A stretch of DNA of 64,000 nt from Mangrovibacterium lignilyticum (lineage in GTDB: Bacteria > Bacteroidota > Bacteroidia > Bacteroidales > Prolixibacteraceae): assembly GCF_010882175.1 (NCBI RefSeq), contig NZ_WKLH01000002.1, positions 1 through 64,000 on the forward strand, in the 5' to 3' direction. A program made the position numbers and the translations under genes. The first letter of the stretch is position 1, and each line of letters opens with the position of its first letter. Positions 32,791 through 42,665 of this stretch are shown piece after piece. The notes under the pieces were generated by a model. The model saw only the letters and a list, made by a program, of their open reading frames with translations, was not told where the DNA came from and ran no database searches.

Positions 32791-32821
32791 AGTTCGCTAG
32801 GTTAAATAATTGAAATAGAAT

Positions 32822-33940
32822 TTAGTTATAAAGTTTAGCAGCCGTTGCTTCCTGCTGAAAAATTGTTTCCGGATCGTTGTAAAACTGGATAAAATCGGCT
32901 TCGCTTGGATGACCGGGATAGGGGGCAAAAGCTTCCCATATTTTATTCGTTGGGTTCCGCCAAACCAATACGTAGGATAGGCCGTAAGGTTTAAGCGTCT
33001 TCAGGATGGTTACTGTCCACCATTCGGTATCCGTTTCTATTGGTCCTCCGGCTTCAGTCATCGCTGCTATTTTCCCTTTCTCCTTGGCTAATCTTGACAC
33101 TGTTGCCGCGCATTTATCCAGTAGATCCCTGTAGCCCGGAGAGCGGTCGTACATATCGAAACCAAGCAAGTCAATAACATCATCGCCGGGGTAGCGCTCC
33201 AGGTATTTTTCCTGAGACTTAAAACGATCGGTAGAGTAGGAGTAAAGCAGGTGATGAATGTTTTTCGTGTCGCGCAAATAAGTTTGGGTGAACCGCCAAA
33301 GAGCTTTATATTCTTCGGGGGTACATAAATCTTTCCCCCACCAAAACCAACTTCCGGTATGCTCGTGAAAGGGACGGAACAGAATAGGTACATAAGTACC
33401 ATTATCAGTTTTTAAACTCAAAAGGAAGTCTGCCAGATGGTCGAGATACTGAGTGTACAATTCGTGTTTTTCTCCTCCGGGCAGAACTGAAGCGACTACA
33501 CCGGGCGTAGAAACGTCCCAAGCCGTTCCGCCGGTTAATGGGTTGCGCAAATGCCAGCTGATGGTATTGACTCCACCGCGTTCATAAGCTTCTAGGATCC
33601 AATCACGGATTCGATCAAAGTATACCGAATCCAGGCTGTAAGCGTTGCCCAGTTCCAGATGTCCCAATTCCCATCCGTACACAGCGGGATAATCACCGCA
33701 AACTTCTTTCACATCCGATCGCCCCGGTTCATCAATCCAGCCTTTACCATAAGCCAGATCATCCTGATGGCCAAACATCATTCCTTGTTGTTGCTGCTTT
33801 AAAAGATGGTTATACAGGTGAACGGTTTCCTCAGTAGCCTGTTTGTCGGTTGGAAGGAGCAGCTCTTTTGCTGGGGTGATTGTACAAGCGGAAGTCGCGG
33901 CAAGTGCAAACAAAACCGCGATGTAGATTTTCGATTTCAT
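32822..33940 (-). CDS. Glycoside hydrolase family 26 beta-mannanase, lipoprotein
   Basis: A 372-residue lipoprotein (lipobox ATSAC, Cys19), so probably cell-surface or periplasmic. GH26 signatures are clear: FRPFHEHTGSWFWWG with acid/base E193, and MTEAGGP with nucleophile E296. Also visible are GHQDDLAYGKGW near residue 57 and NPLTGGTAWD. GH26 enzymes mostly cut beta-1,4-mannan; some cut beta-1,3-xylan. With GH5 downstream and SusCD upstream it defines this as a mannan-type locus. Confidence 0.94.
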   Translation of the reverse strand: MKSKIYIAVLFALAATSACTITPAKELLLPTDKQATEETVHLYNHLLKQQQQGMMFGHQDDLAYGKGWIDEPGRSDVKEVCGDYPAVYGWELGHLELGNAYSLDSVYFDRIRDWILEAYERGGVNTISWHLRNPLTGGTAWDVSTPGVVASVLPGGEKHELYTQYLDHLADFLLSLKTDNGTYVPILFRPFHEHTGSWFWWGKDLCTPEEYKALWRFTQTYLRDTKNIHHLLYSYSTDRFKSQEKYLERYPGDDVIDLLGFDMYDRSPGYRDLLDKCAATVSRLAKEKGKIAAMTEAGGPIETDTEWWTVTILKTLKPYGLSYVLVWRNPTNKIWEAFAPYPGHPSEADFIQFYNDPETIFQQEATAAKLYN

Positions 33941-33979
33941 TTAGTTGGTTTTTTATTGAAGCAGAAAAATGAGGTTGTT

Positions 33980-34552
33980 TTACTCCGTGTCAGACGGTGA
34001 TTGTTGAAGCATTTTACGGAGCATTTTCCCCAGGGCATTATCTTGATTTAATTCGGCTGTACGGAAATGGAAGTTTTGACCGATTGCAATCAAAGAATCA
34101 AGCTTTGCCTGTGCGGTTTCCTGCAGGCTGTCGGGTGAATTCCTTCGTTTAAGCTGAAGTTCATAAACTTGTTGATCCAATTTGATTTTCTGCTCTTTCC
34201 AAGCCTGAATCGAATCGTTGGTGGCAGTTCCCGTAACAAAGCTGTTTTGATTCATTTCAACCCAAATTATCCCCTGTTCTTTAATCACCAATTGATCCTG
34301 AGCTTTTAATCGAAGCATTGGTTTCGTGCGAAGAATAAAAACTTCGTTGGGAGTAGGCGTTCCTTCAAATTTAAACTTTCCTTGCTCAATGGTGCATGAG
34401 TCAACGTTTTCGACAGTTGCTCCGAACACAGGAACCAAATAAACTTGTTCCCCATCAAAGGTGGTATCGGGCATTTGTCCTTGAATCGAAAAATGAGAAT
34501 TGGGTTGGCAAGCAACGATCAGAATGATGAATAAAACAACGAAGTGACGCAT
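33980..34552 (-). CDS. DUF4369-like lipoprotein
   Basis: A 190-residue lipoprotein (lipobox LIVAC, Cys15). The N-terminal part (FSIQGQMPDTTFDGEQVYLVPVFG then DSCTIEQGKFKFEG) is a DUF4369-type beta domain like the one in the TlpA cassette protein at 4814, but here no thioredoxin domain follows; instead there is a charged helix and the protein stops. It could be a stand-alone DUF4369 protein or one that lost its thioredoxin half. It opens the DUF4369-GH26-GH5 unit, 39 bases upstream of GH26. Confidence 0.78.
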   Translation of the reverse strand: MRHFVVLFIILIVACQPNSHFSIQGQMPDTTFDGEQVYLVPVFGATVENVDSCTIEQGKFKFEGTPTPNEVFILRTKPMLRLKAQDQLVIKEQGIIWVEMNQNSFVTGTATNDSIQAWKEQKIKLDQQVYELQLKRRNSPDSLQETAQAKLDSLIAIGQNFHFRTAELNQDNALGKMLRKMLQQSPSDTE

Positions 34553-34613
34553 GATTTTTCTGTTTTTTTGAGTTGGTCAGAAGAAAATGATACCGGTAGC
34601 GATATGCTTTCTT

Positions 34614-34621
34614 CAAAGTTA
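34614..34621 (-). promoter_or_regulatory. Candidate -7 element for the DUF4369-GH26-GH5 unit
   Basis: TAACTTTG on the minus strand lies about 62 bases before the DUF4369 gene ATG and just beyond the upstream terminator. It suggests the enzymes can be transcribed separately from susCD. Confidence 0.45.
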
Positions 34622-34625
34622 GTGG

Positions 34626-34660
34626 ATAAAAAGAAACCACCTGTTACAGTGGTTTCCTCT
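34626..34660 (-). terminator. Terminator after the susCD-lipoprotein unit
   Basis: On the minus strand GAAACCAC pairs with GTGGTTTC (8-nt loop), followed by TTTTT. Confidence 0.8.
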
Positions 34661-34686
34661 CAATGATTGAAAAAACACGGCAATGG

Positions 34687-35571
34687 CTAATAGGTATAGC
34701 CTTTACGTTTAAACATATAGAACCAAGCAGTTCCCCAAGCATAGTTAACACCCGGCTCGGGGAAAGCCAGTTGCAGTTCATCTTCGGTCAGTTTCAGAAT
34801 GTCGAATACATAGTGCAGTGGTTTACCTGAGCTGTTGGGTTCAAATCCCAGCGGAATTGTGTGGTTGGTAAATGTAATTTTACCATACGACCATACGGCC
34901 GAACCGTCAGAGTTCATCAGGTGGTTTGCTTCACCAAGATCCATGTTGAAGGTTCCTGTGCCATTTCCCGGAACAGCTGTGTTCTCGCCTTCATCAACGG
35001 AGTTAATGACTTGGAAATTTAATCCTCCGTTCAGGTCGAAAATGATTTCATCTGTGGCAGTTCCACCTTGGCTGAGAATGTCAGCGACTCCCAGTGCCCA
35101 CCATTCTGGCTTCACACTGGCCAGATAGCCACCGTTACCCCAAATTTTTCCTCCGGGAATATCGGTTGCCCAAACCCATGATTTACCAGCTACATCGTTG
35201 GTTAGTAAGTTCCAGAACGGGTCACTAAAATATTCCGGATCATTTTGCTCAATAACGAACTCTTTGCTCACGGTTACCGGTCCGCCGGCACAATAAGCGG
35301 TTAGCGTTGCTGTGTATGTATTTTGTAGTGGGATGTAAAAATCCACGGCGTTATTATTGGATTGTTGCCCAAAATCGGTTTTCCAGAATGAAACTACCCC
35401 GGGAGCCGTATTGGTGCAAGTTGCTACGTTGCCGGTAATTGTGACATCCATATAGCTCATCAGCTCTGCTTCAGTGAGCACTTCCCCCGCGTCATGGCGC
35501 TCTTCAATGGGGTCGCATGCTACAAACAGCAACATTGCGGCAACCATCAGATATAATATATTATTTTTCAT
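34687..35571 (-). CDS. Surface glycan-binding-type lipoprotein of the locus
   Basis: A 294-residue lipoprotein (lipobox LLFVAC, Cys19). The N-terminal part (about 45-110) looks like a PKD/Ig-type domain (YTATLTAYCAGGPVTVSKEF). The C-terminal part (about 115-294) is a beta-sandwich-like region rich in Trp and Gly (SWVWATDIPGGKIWGNGGY, VKPEWWALG), typical of carbohydrate contact surfaces. Position right after susD is that of SusE-type glycan-binding proteins. No named family is assigned; binding is inferred from context and composition. Confidence 0.75.
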   Translation of the reverse strand: MKNNILYLMVAAMLLFVACDPIEERHDAGEVLTEAELMSYMDVTITGNVATCTNTAPGVVSFWKTDFGQQSNNNAVDFYIPLQNTYTATLTAYCAGGPVTVSKEFVIEQNDPEYFSDPFWNLLTNDVAGKSWVWATDIPGGKIWGNGGYLASVKPEWWALGVADILSQGGTATDEIIFDLNGGLNFQVINSVDEGENTAVPGNGTGTFNMDLGEANHLMNSDGSAVWSYGKITFTNHTIPLGFEPNSSGKPLHYVFDILKLTEDELQLAFPEPGVNYAWGTAWFYMFKRKGYTY

Positions 35572-35611
35572 TGTTGATGTAATTTAAAATTTAACATTCA
35601 GGTGAAATTGC

Positions 35612-37270
35612 TTATTCCCAACCCGGACTTTGCTCCAGATTGCCATTTGACAGACGAATTTCAGTATCCGGAAACGGCAGGAACACCCGGCCAGCATTGA
35701 ATGTGATTTTATAGGTTGTGTCTACATTGTCGGTTTTTACAGGAACACCGTTACAACCAGTAATCGCAGCTTCTGCATCTCCCCAACGCAATAAGTCGAA
35801 CCAGCGAATACCTTCCAGTGCGAATTCATGGCGGCGTTCTGCTTTCAGAGCGGCTAAAGAATAGGTTACTGATGGCAGACCGGAACGGTCGCGAATATCA
35901 TCCAGATAATCCTGAGAATGGCTTCCCAATTCAGCAGCCATCAGCTTGACATCAGCAAATCGGATCAGGATGTCATCCTGCATGTTCCACAATTGCATGT
36001 TGTTGGTACCTCCAAATAAATCGTAGTACATACCGGTATAAGTTCCGTCACCATCAACATCGCGAATGATGGCCGAGTATTTCTTATTCCACAAACCGGT
36101 TTCATCGCGGCAGTTCCATCCGGCCCAATTATAATTGTCGCCATAGGTTGGTTCATTCTCGTCGGTGTTGTCGATTATTGTTGATGTTTTACGAGGATCG
36201 CCAGATTCAAAACTGTCTCGCAACTGTGGGTTAACAGCTCCAATTCCCCAGCCATAACCAAACGGAGGGTAGTCGTATGCTCGAGGACTAGTGTATAAAA
36301 CATGTTCGTTAGCGTATGCTAAGCGGCCGGTATTGCCCCAGTCTCCACTGTTGGTGTATTTTACCGCAAATACCGTTTCAGCACATCCATCGCCAGCCCA
36401 GGTGACGTCTTGAGCATATAAATATCCGTCGTCGTGCCCATCATCACTCAGTGAAGAGAAGGGCCAAATGCTGGCGTAATTGGGGATCAACGAATGGCCG
36501 CTGTTGGCAATACAATCTTCCAACCAGGCAACAGCCTGATCTTTTGTGATGGCTGCGCCATCAACTGTAGGCAGCTCAGTTTTATTGTAAAAACCGGTGT
36601 AGAACAGGAAAACACGGCCCATTAAAGCTTCGGCAGCCCATTTTGTTGCACGCCCTGACTCGAAATTCAGGTACGACTTGCTACTCATACTGTCAATCGC
36701 CATTTTTAAGTCGCTGGCAATTTGAGCATAGATTTCATCACTGCTGGCCCTGGGAAGGACATCCATCGCAGAATTCAAATCCAATGGAACCTCACCGAAA
36801 AATTTGGTTAAGCGAAAATAGAACATCGCTCTTAAGAAGCATGCTTCGCCGCGGTTTTGCTTGCGCAGTTCTACATCTTCGTAAGTCGCTTGATCGAAGT
36901 GTTCGAGTAAACTGTTCAGAATTAATATTCCTTCATAATTACGCTTGTAAAACGGGTAATAAAGGTCTTCAAGTGGTTTTTCAAATTTATCGGTACCACC
37001 AACTTCGATATCGTTTGTACCTCCACCACTGAAACAATCATCACTCAATAGGTTCGCCATTAATACCGGATGGTTCCCACCTCCGTCAATAGCCAGACAG
37101 GAGTAAGCTCCAATTAATGATTCGTCAACATCATTGGGATTACTATAGTAGTTTTCCGTGTTTTTTTCGTACAGGTTCTTTTGATCCAGAAAGGTATCGC
37201 CGCAACCTGAAAATACAGCAAGGATCGCAATCAATGCGGGTAATAATATTTTTTTCATTTCAACTTTCAT
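35612..37270 (-). CDS. SusD/RagB-family surface glycan-binding protein
   Basis: A 552-residue lipoprotein (lipobox LAVFSGC, Cys22) that forms the lid on its SusC partner and captures oligosaccharide. Family features are CFLRAMFYFRLTKFFGEVPL near residue 145, the TPR-like helices around it, and the C-terminal RRHEFALEGIRWFDLLRWGD signature. It ends with EQSPGWE, as most RagB proteins do. It starts 6 bases after susC and is certainly co-transcribed. Confidence 0.96.
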   Translation of the reverse strand: MKVEMKKILLPALIAILAVFSGCGDTFLDQKNLYEKNTENYYSNPNDVDESLIGAYSCLAIDGGGNHPVLMANLLSDDCFSGGGTNDIEVGGTDKFEKPLEDLYYPFYKRNYEGILILNSLLEHFDQATYEDVELRKQNRGEACFLRAMFYFRLTKFFGEVPLDLNSAMDVLPRASSDEIYAQIASDLKMAIDSMSSKSYLNFESGRATKWAAEALMGRVFLFYTGFYNKTELPTVDGAAITKDQAVAWLEDCIANSGHSLIPNYASIWPFSSLSDDGHDDGYLYAQDVTWAGDGCAETVFAVKYTNSGDWGNTGRLAYANEHVLYTSPRAYDYPPFGYGWGIGAVNPQLRDSFESGDPRKTSTIIDNTDENEPTYGDNYNWAGWNCRDETGLWNKKYSAIIRDVDGDGTYTGMYYDLFGGTNNMQLWNMQDDILIRFADVKLMAAELGSHSQDYLDDIRDRSGLPSVTYSLAALKAERRHEFALEGIRWFDLLRWGDAEAAITGCNGVPVKTDNVDTTYKITFNAGRVFLPFPDTEIRLSNGNLEQSPGWE

Positions 37271-37276
37271 TTAGGA

Positions 37277-40200
37277 TTAAAACTTCAGGTTTACACCAAT
37301 TAAATAGGTTCTTGCAGCAGGATACAACCCCAAATCGATACCCGATGCCCAGCTGGTATCGGATCCATATCCAACTTCAGGATCCATACCGTCATAACCG
37401 GTAAAGGTGTACAGGTTTTTTGCAGTCAGGTATATTTTGGCTTCACTAAGGAAGAGCTTCTTAACGATTTTCTTCAGATCATAACCAATTGTTAAGTTGC
37501 TGATGCGCAGGTAGTCGCCATCCTGAATGTAAAGATCGGAGAGGTTTTGTGTATTCCGGTGAGGAGAGGACAATAGCCGTGGGTGGGTGTTTGAAGTTCC
37601 CTCACCATGCCAGCGTTGAAAAACATCTGTTGTGTAGTTGTTCTTATAACTGTCGGCAAATGAACGATAAGACTTGGCAATTTGCTGACCAAAGGCTCCG
37701 TTCGCAGTTGCATTCATAAAGAATCCTTTATAGTCGGCACTCAACTGAACACCCAAGATGTAGTCAGGATTTGGATTACCGATCGATACTTTATCGAGTT
37801 CGTTAATTGCGCCATCGTTGTTTTGATCTACCCAACGTAAGTCACCCGGTTGTTGATCTTCAAAATATTTTGATCCATCAGGACCAACCCATGCGTTTGC
37901 TTCTTCTTCATTTTGAATGACACCGTCGGTCTGGTAGCCCCAGAAATAACCTATAGGATGGCCAACCTGTGCCCGGAAGATTTCACCTGTACCTTGACTT
38001 AATACATTGGAAGCACCATGTATAATTCCTTCAGTATTGTTAATACCTGTAATTTCGTTTTTGTTGTGAGCGACTGAAACATTAATACCATAGTTAAATT
38101 CGCCGGCTCTGTCGTGCCAGCCCAAAGCAATTTCAACCCCTTTGTTGGTTACCTGACCACCATTAATGGTAACACCATCTTTCCCGTTGTGTGCTTCAAT
38201 CCCGGTCCAGACCAACCAGTCTTTGGTGTCTTTTTTATACCAATCGAAATTAATGCTTAAGCGTGATTTCAATAGATTGGCATCAAAACCGATGTTTAAC
38301 TGTTCTGAGGTTTCCCATCCAATGTTCGGATTGGGGATTCGGGCAGGGCTCGACCCAATTGAGCGTGTCGTTTTATCTGCACCAAAACCATAGGCCCAGT
38401 TGTAAAAGTTGTTTCCGTCATCTAAATAAGCCAGCGTTGAAGCGTGAAGGAAGCTACTCACACGTTCGTTACCCACTTGGCCCCAGCTGGCTCTGATTTT
38501 CATGAAATCAAGAAAGTTATTGGTTGAATTCATGAAAGGTGCATTCGTGAGCACATAACCTGCCGAAACTGAAGGGAAGTAACCCCATCTGTTGCCTTTT
38601 GTAAATCGGGAAGATGCATCACCGCGAAGCATAGCAGAGAACAAGACGGTTTCTTTGAAGTTGTAAGAAACCCGTCCGAAGTAAGACATCATTGCCCAAC
38701 CGTAATCATCTCGACCACCGATTGATGTTGTGCTGGATGCACTTGGTGTATTGTCAATATAAGCATGTTCAAAATCCTGGAACAGACTACTTTTGTTCGT
38801 GATGCCTAAGCTGACACTTTGTACAGACTTTTCAATGCTGTTACCGATCAGTGCTTCAAAGTTATGATCATTATTGATATTGAATGTGTAGCTCAGTGTG
38901 TTATCCTGAATGATGCTCCGATTTGTCCAAAGGTTTTGCGATACTTGGTCTGCATCGGTTGTGTACCGAGGTCCAAGATTATATTGTGGAGTCCATTGGC
39001 GGCTATTTCCCCAACCCATATTAAAACCAAAGCTTGAGCGTAATTTTAGATTTTTGATCGGTTGAACGACCAGATAAAATGACCCAACCAGTTGATTGTT
39101 GTCGTTTTCACCATTTTTGGTCGAATAATCCATCATTGCAACCGGGTTTGGGTCCGATGAATTCCATCCAATGGTTTTGTGGTAGTCACCGTTCTCGTCG
39201 TATACCGGCATAAAAGGGGCGGCTACCAAGGCATTGTGTACATCGTTCCAATAGATGTTACCTTGACGAATAGAATTGTTTTGGCTATTGGTGTAAGTTA
39301 AGTTTTCACCGAATGTTAAAGCATCAAAACCAGAATTTGAAATCAGGATGTGTTCTGTATTCAAACGAAAATTAAGACGTTTGTAGAAAGAGTTGGATTG
39401 TTTACCAACGATACCTTCCTGGTCGAGATAAGAAACACCGAAAGAATAGATTGATTTTTCAGAACCTCCCTGAATGCCAATTGCATGACTCTGTACCGGC
39501 GCGTCGTTAACCATCATTTCCTTAAACCAATTGGTTCCTTCCCATTCGCCACTTTGAATTTTATCCCAATCGGGTACCATTCCTGCAAAATCATGAGGTG
39601 CATTCCCAGCATTAACCACAGCTTCGTCCATAATATTGGCGTACTCTTTTGCCGTTAGCAAGTCGGGCAACTTGTATACATTTTGTACACCATAATAACC
39701 ATCGTAAGTAATAACCGGACGCATATTTTTGCGACCTTTCTTGGTGGTTACCAAAATAACCCCGTTAGCACCACGCGAACCATAGATGGCTGCAGAAGCG
39801 GCGTCTTTTAAAACATCGATGTTCTCAATATCGCTTGGACTTAAGTAGTCAATATTTCCCTGGATCACACCGTCCACAATATAAAGAGGGCTTGAATCAC
39901 CTGTCGTACCGATACCGCGAATATTAATCTTGTTCGAAGCACCCGGTTGGCCGTTGTTTTGAGTAATGGTGACCCCTGGGGTAATCCCTTTCAGGGCGTC
40001 CATGGCCGTAGTTGTATTTAAGGATTGAATGTCTTCACCTTTGACGTTAGTATTTGCACCAGTTAACAATTTTTTCTTCTGTACACCATAGCCGATGGCT
40101 ACAACTTCCTCCAACCCAATCGATTCTTCGTCCAATGCCACATTGAAAATACTTTGGTTTGCAACAGGCATTTCAATGGTTTTCATTCCAACAAAAGAAA

Positions 40201-40744
40201 AGATTAAAACGGCATCTCCGGGAACATTAGTAAGCACGAAATTACCGTCCATATCGGTAACTGCACCCGTGGAAGTTCCTTTAACAATAACGGTTGCTCC
40301 GGGAATAGGCTCCCCCCCTGAAGAGGTAATTGTACCAGTCACCTTCTTTGTTTGTTGCATTTGGTTGGCAGCTGCTGTTTCGCTTAAGGCAATCTGCCGG
40401 TCATCGATCCGGTAGGTAATCCCAGTATTCTCAAAAAGGTCATTTAAAACCTCTGTGATTACCTTGTCCTCTGCATTGATGCTGACGACACGTTCGACAT
40501 TGACAAATTTGCCATTGTACATGAAGTAATATTCTGTTTTGTCTTCAATATCCTGAAGGACTTTTCGAATCGTTGAATTCGAATGGTTTATCGATAGTCG
40601 GTTGCTTTGGGAGTAGGTATTTACAGCAAATACCTGAGACACCAATAACAAGCATAAGGCTATTGTTATCCTCATAGTTTTCAATAGTTTGGATTTCCAG
40701 AGCGTATTTAGTCCGGAAACCATCGTTAAATAGTTTTTTTTCAT
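37277..40744 (-). CDS. SusC/RagA TonB-dependent transporter with STN domain
   Basis: A 1155-residue outer-membrane importer. Order: signal region (about 20-42), STN domain (about 60-120, NSTIRKVLQDIEDKTEYYFMY) that lets an anti-sigma factor sense transport, CarboxypepD-like domain (about 133-205, VTGTITSSGGEPIPGATVIVKG), TonB-box region, plug (about 215-345, YIVDGVIQG) and a 22-strand barrel ending LIGVNLKF. The STN domain fits regulation by the FecR/ECF sigma pair directly upstream. No sign of truncation. Confidence 0.96.
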   Translation of the reverse strand: MKKNYLTMVSGLNTLWKSKLLKTMRITIALCLLLVSQVFAVNTYSQSNRLSINHSNSTIRKVLQDIEDKTEYYFMYNGKFVNVERVVSINAEDKVITEVLNDLFENTGITYRIDDRQIALSETAAANQMQQTKKVTGTITSSGGEPIPGATVIVKGTSTGAVTDMDGNFVLTNVPGDAVLIFSFVGMKTIEMPVANQSIFNVALDEESIGLEEVVAIGYGVQKKKLLTGANTNVKGEDIQSLNTTTAMDALKGITPGVTITQNNGQPGASNKINIRGIGTTGDSSPLYIVDGVIQGNIDYLSPSDIENIDVLKDAASAAIYGSRGANGVILVTTKKGRKNMRPVITYDGYYGVQNVYKLPDLLTAKEYANIMDEAVVNAGNAPHDFAGMVPDWDKIQSGEWEGTNWFKEMMVNDAPVQSHAIGIQGGSEKSIYSFGVSYLDQEGIVGKQSNSFYKRLNFRLNTEHILISNSGFDALTFGENLTYTNSQNNSIRQGNIYWNDVHNALVAAPFMPVYDENGDYHKTIGWNSSDPNPVAMMDYSTKNGENDNNQLVGSFYLVVQPIKNLKLRSSFGFNMGWGNSRQWTPQYNLGPRYTTDADQVSQNLWTNRSIIQDNTLSYTFNINNDHNFEALIGNSIEKSVQSVSLGITNKSSLFQDFEHAYIDNTPSASSTTSIGGRDDYGWAMMSYFGRVSYNFKETVLFSAMLRGDASSRFTKGNRWGYFPSVSAGYVLTNAPFMNSTNNFLDFMKIRASWGQVGNERVSSFLHASTLAYLDDGNNFYNWAYGFGADKTTRSIGSSPARIPNPNIGWETSEQLNIGFDANLLKSRLSINFDWYKKDTKDWLVWTGIEAHNGKDGVTINGGQVTNKGVEIALGWHDRAGEFNYGINVSVAHNKNEITGINNTEGIIHGASNVLSQGTGEIFRAQVGHPIGYFWGYQTDGVIQNEEEANAWVGPDGSKYFEDQQPGDLRWVDQNNDGAINELDKVSIGNPNPDYILGVQLSADYKGFFMNATANGAFGQQIAKSYRSFADSYKNNYTTDVFQRWHGEGTSNTHPRLLSSPHRNTQNLSDLYIQDGDYLRISNLTIGYDLKKIVKKLFLSEAKIYLTAKNLYTFTGYDGMDPEVGYGSDTSWASGIDLGLYPAARTYLIGVNLKF

Positions 40745-40820
40745 AATTTCGTAATGATTTGAATTAGAAGTTCAAGTTAAATGGAGCCCAGGTGCTGGAA
40801 ACATGACAGGCTCATCGCGA

Positions 40821-40850
40821 AAGGAGATGTTGGAGCATCTCCTTTTTTTC
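40821..40850. terminator. Hairpin between fecR and susC
   Basis: A 9-bp stem, AAGGAGATG / CATCTCCTT, has a T7 tail on the plus strand but only a short T run on the minus strand, the direction of the flanking genes. It may attenuate read-through from fecR into susC rather than stop it. Confidence 0.55.
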
Positions 40851-40886
40851 ATCGAATTAGGTTAATTCATTGGCAAAAAGTTTTGA

Positions 40887-41930
40887 TCATTTCGTACTAT
40901 ATTTTATTAAAATTGTGGGTTTATAATTCTGATAGCCGTTGTCTTTAACGACTTCATATTCTAGTTGAGAGGTAAATTCCAGCAATTCCAGAATTTTCTT
41001 GAGACTTTCGGTTTTTATGGTTGCAGTGAAAAGGTAGTTGTTGATTTGCGGGTCACTCACTATAATTTTGACATTGTACCAGCGTTCGAGCTGCCGAAAC
41101 ACATCCGACATCAGTTCGTCTCTGAAAATGAGCTCGCCATTGATCCATGAGGTGATTCTTTGAACGTCGGCGGGCTGAATATTGAATCCCGGGTGTCCTT
41201 TGGTATACCGGGCACTTTGTCCCGGATTTAACTCAGAAAAACTGGTTGCATCTTCGTAGGGTCCCTGAAACAAACTGACTTTTCCTTCTTTTAACACAAC
41301 ATCGATGGTTGCATCTTCTTTGTAGTTGCTGGCGTTAAAAGAGGTTCCCAGAACTTTCAGCCCGATGTCTCCCATTTGGAGGATGAACGGCTTCCTGGCA
41401 TTTTTGGCGACCTTAAAATAAGCCTGTCCCCATAACCGAACATCGCGAATCTTTTCTTCGTTCATATCTTCCGGATAGATGATCGATGATCCCGGATTCA
41501 ACCAAACTCTAGTGCTATCGGGTAGTGTGACAATTTTAATTTTTCCGTTTGGTGCAGTAATTTCCGTTAAAAGGGTATGCGTGTCAGTCTTCCATCTAAC
41601 TTCCAGAAAATAAGAAGCAGAAATTAGAAAAGAAAGAAGAAGCGCGGCTGCAGCAGCAATGCTCCATTGGTATAACTTTCGTACTGCCTTTCTTTTGGGG
41701 GTGTTTTTTTGAATATTCTTTTGGATGGAAGACAATATCTTACGTGATGATTGGGGTCTGACGTCATCGAAATTATTGGTCTCCCATTGTTCGTCCATCA
41801 ATTGGTGCAGTTCTGTCAACTTCGATTGGCTGTTGAAGTTTGTATAGAGTTCTTTCAGTTCTTCGCTATTAAGTTCCGGTTTGTTAAACAGGCTTCGTAA
41901 CAGTTCGAACAGTTTAGTGTTGTTAGGCAT
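40887..41930 (-). CDS. FecR-family anti-sigma factor
   Basis: A 347-residue inner-membrane protein. A cytoplasmic N-terminal part (about 1-85) would hold the sigma factor. One transmembrane helix (about 88-108, WSIAAAAALLLSFLISAS) and a periplasmic FecR domain (about 120-220, TLPDSTRVWLNPGSSIIYPE) follow, then the C-terminal DUF4974-type domain (ELIFRDELMSDVFRQLERWYNVKI). It transduces the signal from the STN domain of the SusC transporter to the ECF sigma factor. Confidence 0.95.
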   Translation of the reverse strand: MPNNTKLFELLRSLFNKPELNSEELKELYTNFNSQSKLTELHQLMDEQWETNNFDDVRPQSSRKILSSIQKNIQKNTPKRKAVRKLYQWSIAAAAALLLSFLISASYFLEVRWKTDTHTLLTEITAPNGKIKIVTLPDSTRVWLNPGSSIIYPEDMNEEKIRDVRLWGQAYFKVAKNARKPFILQMGDIGLKVLGTSFNASNYKEDATIDVVLKEGKVSLFQGPYEDATSFSELNPGQSARYTKGHPGFNIQPADVQRITSWINGELIFRDELMSDVFRQLERWYNVKIIVSDPQINNYLFTATIKTESLKKILELLEFTSQLEYEVVKDNGYQNYKPTILIKYSTK

Positions 41931-42032
41931 TTTACTCCGTTTTATACAAGCAATACACTTCTGCTTGGAAAAACTATGAGTTGGATTGGCTTTTTTTTTG
42001 AAAAATAATTTCGAATTTAAGTAATGTGCAGT

Positions 42033-42608
42033 TTATGAGACAAATAGAGTGATGGCTAAAATGCTAAATTTCTTCAGTCCTTCGAGTAATTCCTTGTTGG
42101 CTTTCGACAAATGGCTGTCAATTGTAACTACGGAGATGTCGAGTTTTTCACTGATTTCTTTGCGACTCATGCCGTCGAATTTCTGCATCCGGAATATCTC
42201 TTGTCGTTTTGGAGGCATCGCTTTTACCAGCGCTTCGATTATTGTGCTTGTCTCCTGAAGCATCAAGTAATCATCAACATTATTTTCCAGTAATTCGGCA
42301 TAAAGCTCAAAATTATTTTCTACAATTCGTTGATTGATCTTTTTGCGACTGTGATTCAAAAAAGCATTCTTCCCGACTTTAAACAGAAAGGCATCAAAAG
42401 GGTAGGACTCATTAAAAAGCGCCCTTTTTTCCCAAATTCTGATGAATGTATTTTGAAGTATCTCTTCGCTATCGCTATGCGAGTGGGTTAAGCTAAATAA
42501 AAATGCATAGAGCCTCTTATGGTAAGTGTTAAAGAGATATTCGAAGGCGTGTGCATCACCTTTTTTGAAATCTCGAATAATGGCAATATTAGGCTTGCTG
42601 GTTGTCAA
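42033..42608 (-). CDS. ECF-type RNA polymerase sigma factor
   Basis: A 191-residue sigma-70 family factor of the Bacteroidota SusC/FecR-linked type. Region 2 covers about 10-85 (FEYLFNTYHKRLYAFLFSLT, ILQNTFIRIWEKR) and region 4 about 125-180 (MPPKRQEIFRMQKFDGMSRKEIS). The start is TTG at 42608; an in-frame stop lies 12 bases upstream and no ATG is well placed, so TTG seems real. It is expected to activate the susC operon when FecR releases it. A consensus housekeeping promoter precedes it. Confidence 0.94.
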   Translation of the reverse strand: MTTSKPNIAIIRDFKKGDAHAFEYLFNTYHKRLYAFLFSLTHSHSDSEEILQNTFIRIWEKRALFNESYPFDAFLFKVGKNAFLNHSRKKINQRIVENNFELYAELLENNVDDYLMLQETSTIIEALVKAMPPKRQEIFRMQKFDGMSRKEISEKLDISVVTIDSHLSKANKELLEGLKKFSILAITLFVS

Positions 42609-42637
42609 GAGCTCTCAGTTGGGTTTATAAGAAGGCT

Positions 42638-42665
42638 CAAATATAAACAAAGCTTTAAAATTCAA
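42638..42665 (-). promoter_or_regulatory. Promoter of the ECF sigma gene
   Basis: On the minus strand TTG (42665-42663) is followed by 17 bases and TATATTTG (42645-42638), a full match to the Bacteroidota consensus. The remaining intergenic sequence to the tRNA (42666-43007) is AT-rich and shows no ORF. Confidence 0.72.
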
